Assembly (NCBI GenBank): GCA_016744295.1
Contig: JADGEQ010000012.1
Location: 82,450-146,449 of the forward strand
Direction: 5' to 3'
From: Desulfobacteraceae bacterium
GTDB taxonomy: Bacteria > Desulfobacterota > Desulfobacteria > Desulfobacterales > Desulfobacteraceae
DNA length: 64,000 nt
Numbering within the stretch: the stretch's first letter is position 1; each line of letters starts with the position of its first letter. The notes under the pieces were generated by a model that did not search any database, was not told the DNA's origin, and was given only the letters and a program-made list of their open reading frames with translations. The position numbers and the translations under genes were made by a program. Below, piece after piece: positions 63,957-64,000 of the stretch.

Positions 63957-64000
63957 CTGGCGGCGTTCTACTCTCCCACACAGTCTCCCATGCAGTACCA
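63957..64000 (-). rRNA. rrf: 5S rRNA, 3' part
   Basis: Minus strand at the right edge reads CATGGGAGACTGTGTGGGAG then AGTAGAACGCCGCCAG, the conserved 3' end of bacterial 5S rRNA. The gene continues outside the window. The exact 3' end is estimated. Confidence 0.85.

Overview
The window looks like a chromosomal segment of a strictly anaerobic Desulfobacterota, most likely a sulfate-reducing Desulfobacteraceae relative. The reasons are the many PAS/hybrid histidine kinases, the double-cubane-cluster (2-hydroxyacyl-CoA dehydratase-like) reductases with their ATPase activator, 4Fe-4S and radical SAM proteins, a PEP-CTERM exported protein, sigma-54 regulation and moderate G+C. This placement is inferred from protein families, not from a 16S sequence. 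The right edge enters a 5S rRNA gene on the minus strand, so an rRNA operon lies just outside.

Layout. 1-4.6 kb (minus): an exported protein with a C-terminal CARDB domain, an outer-membrane beta-barrel, and a very large secreted protein cut by the left edge. 4.8-8.4 kb (minus): a three-gene signalling operon of membrane PAS sensor without kinase domain, NarL-type regulator and 7TM histidine kinase. 8.7-12.8 kb: an SGNH-hydrolase remnant, an EamA transporter, two small uncertain ORFs and a hybrid kinase. 13.0-17.0 kb: radical SAM protein, PHP phosphatase, dtd, a TrmJ-like methyltransferase and a DUF3088 protein. 17.0-22.9 kb: an AT-rich patchwork with transposase scars, families of degenerate repeats, an orphan gene, a ferredoxin-type protein, a DUF1772 membrane protein and a PEP-CTERM protein with its own sigma-54 promoter.

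23.0-31.1 kb (minus): a HAD phosphatase, pstBACS, the reductase activator and two double-cubane reductases, interrupted by an NtrC-family remnant and followed by a collapsed sulfonate/nitrate-type ABC transporter. 31.3-44.5 kb: an exported nitrilase-like enzyme, a Tat-type metallo-hydrolase, a membrane-anchored STAND-type NTPase, a TauE/SafE exporter, TPR and VOC proteins, the tail of a PQQ-type sugar dehydrogenase, class I aldolase, a DUF362 protein, LysR/cupin, a membrane protein and an MDR oxidoreductase.

44.6-53.3 kb is the most unusual part. It is a series of small, unrelated minus-strand genes (membrane protein, AAC(3)-type acetyltransferase, GNAT, methyltransferases, exported hydrolases). 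Several end with stop codons lying inside short inverted-repeat sequences that match the layout of integron attC sites. No integron integrase is present in the window, so this resembles a CALIN (cluster of attC sites lacking an integrase). An AraC/hydrolase pair and an IS91 remnant interrupt it. 54.3-58.1 kb: a HAD phosphatase, then a sigma-54 activator divergent from an MFS transporter that has a near-consensus -24/-12 promoter. 58.6-63.6 kb (plus): an ABC-type substrate-binding protein followed by a sensor kinase and a hybrid kinase/regulator, suggesting ligand-sensing phosphorelay. A terminator and the 5S rRNA end the window.
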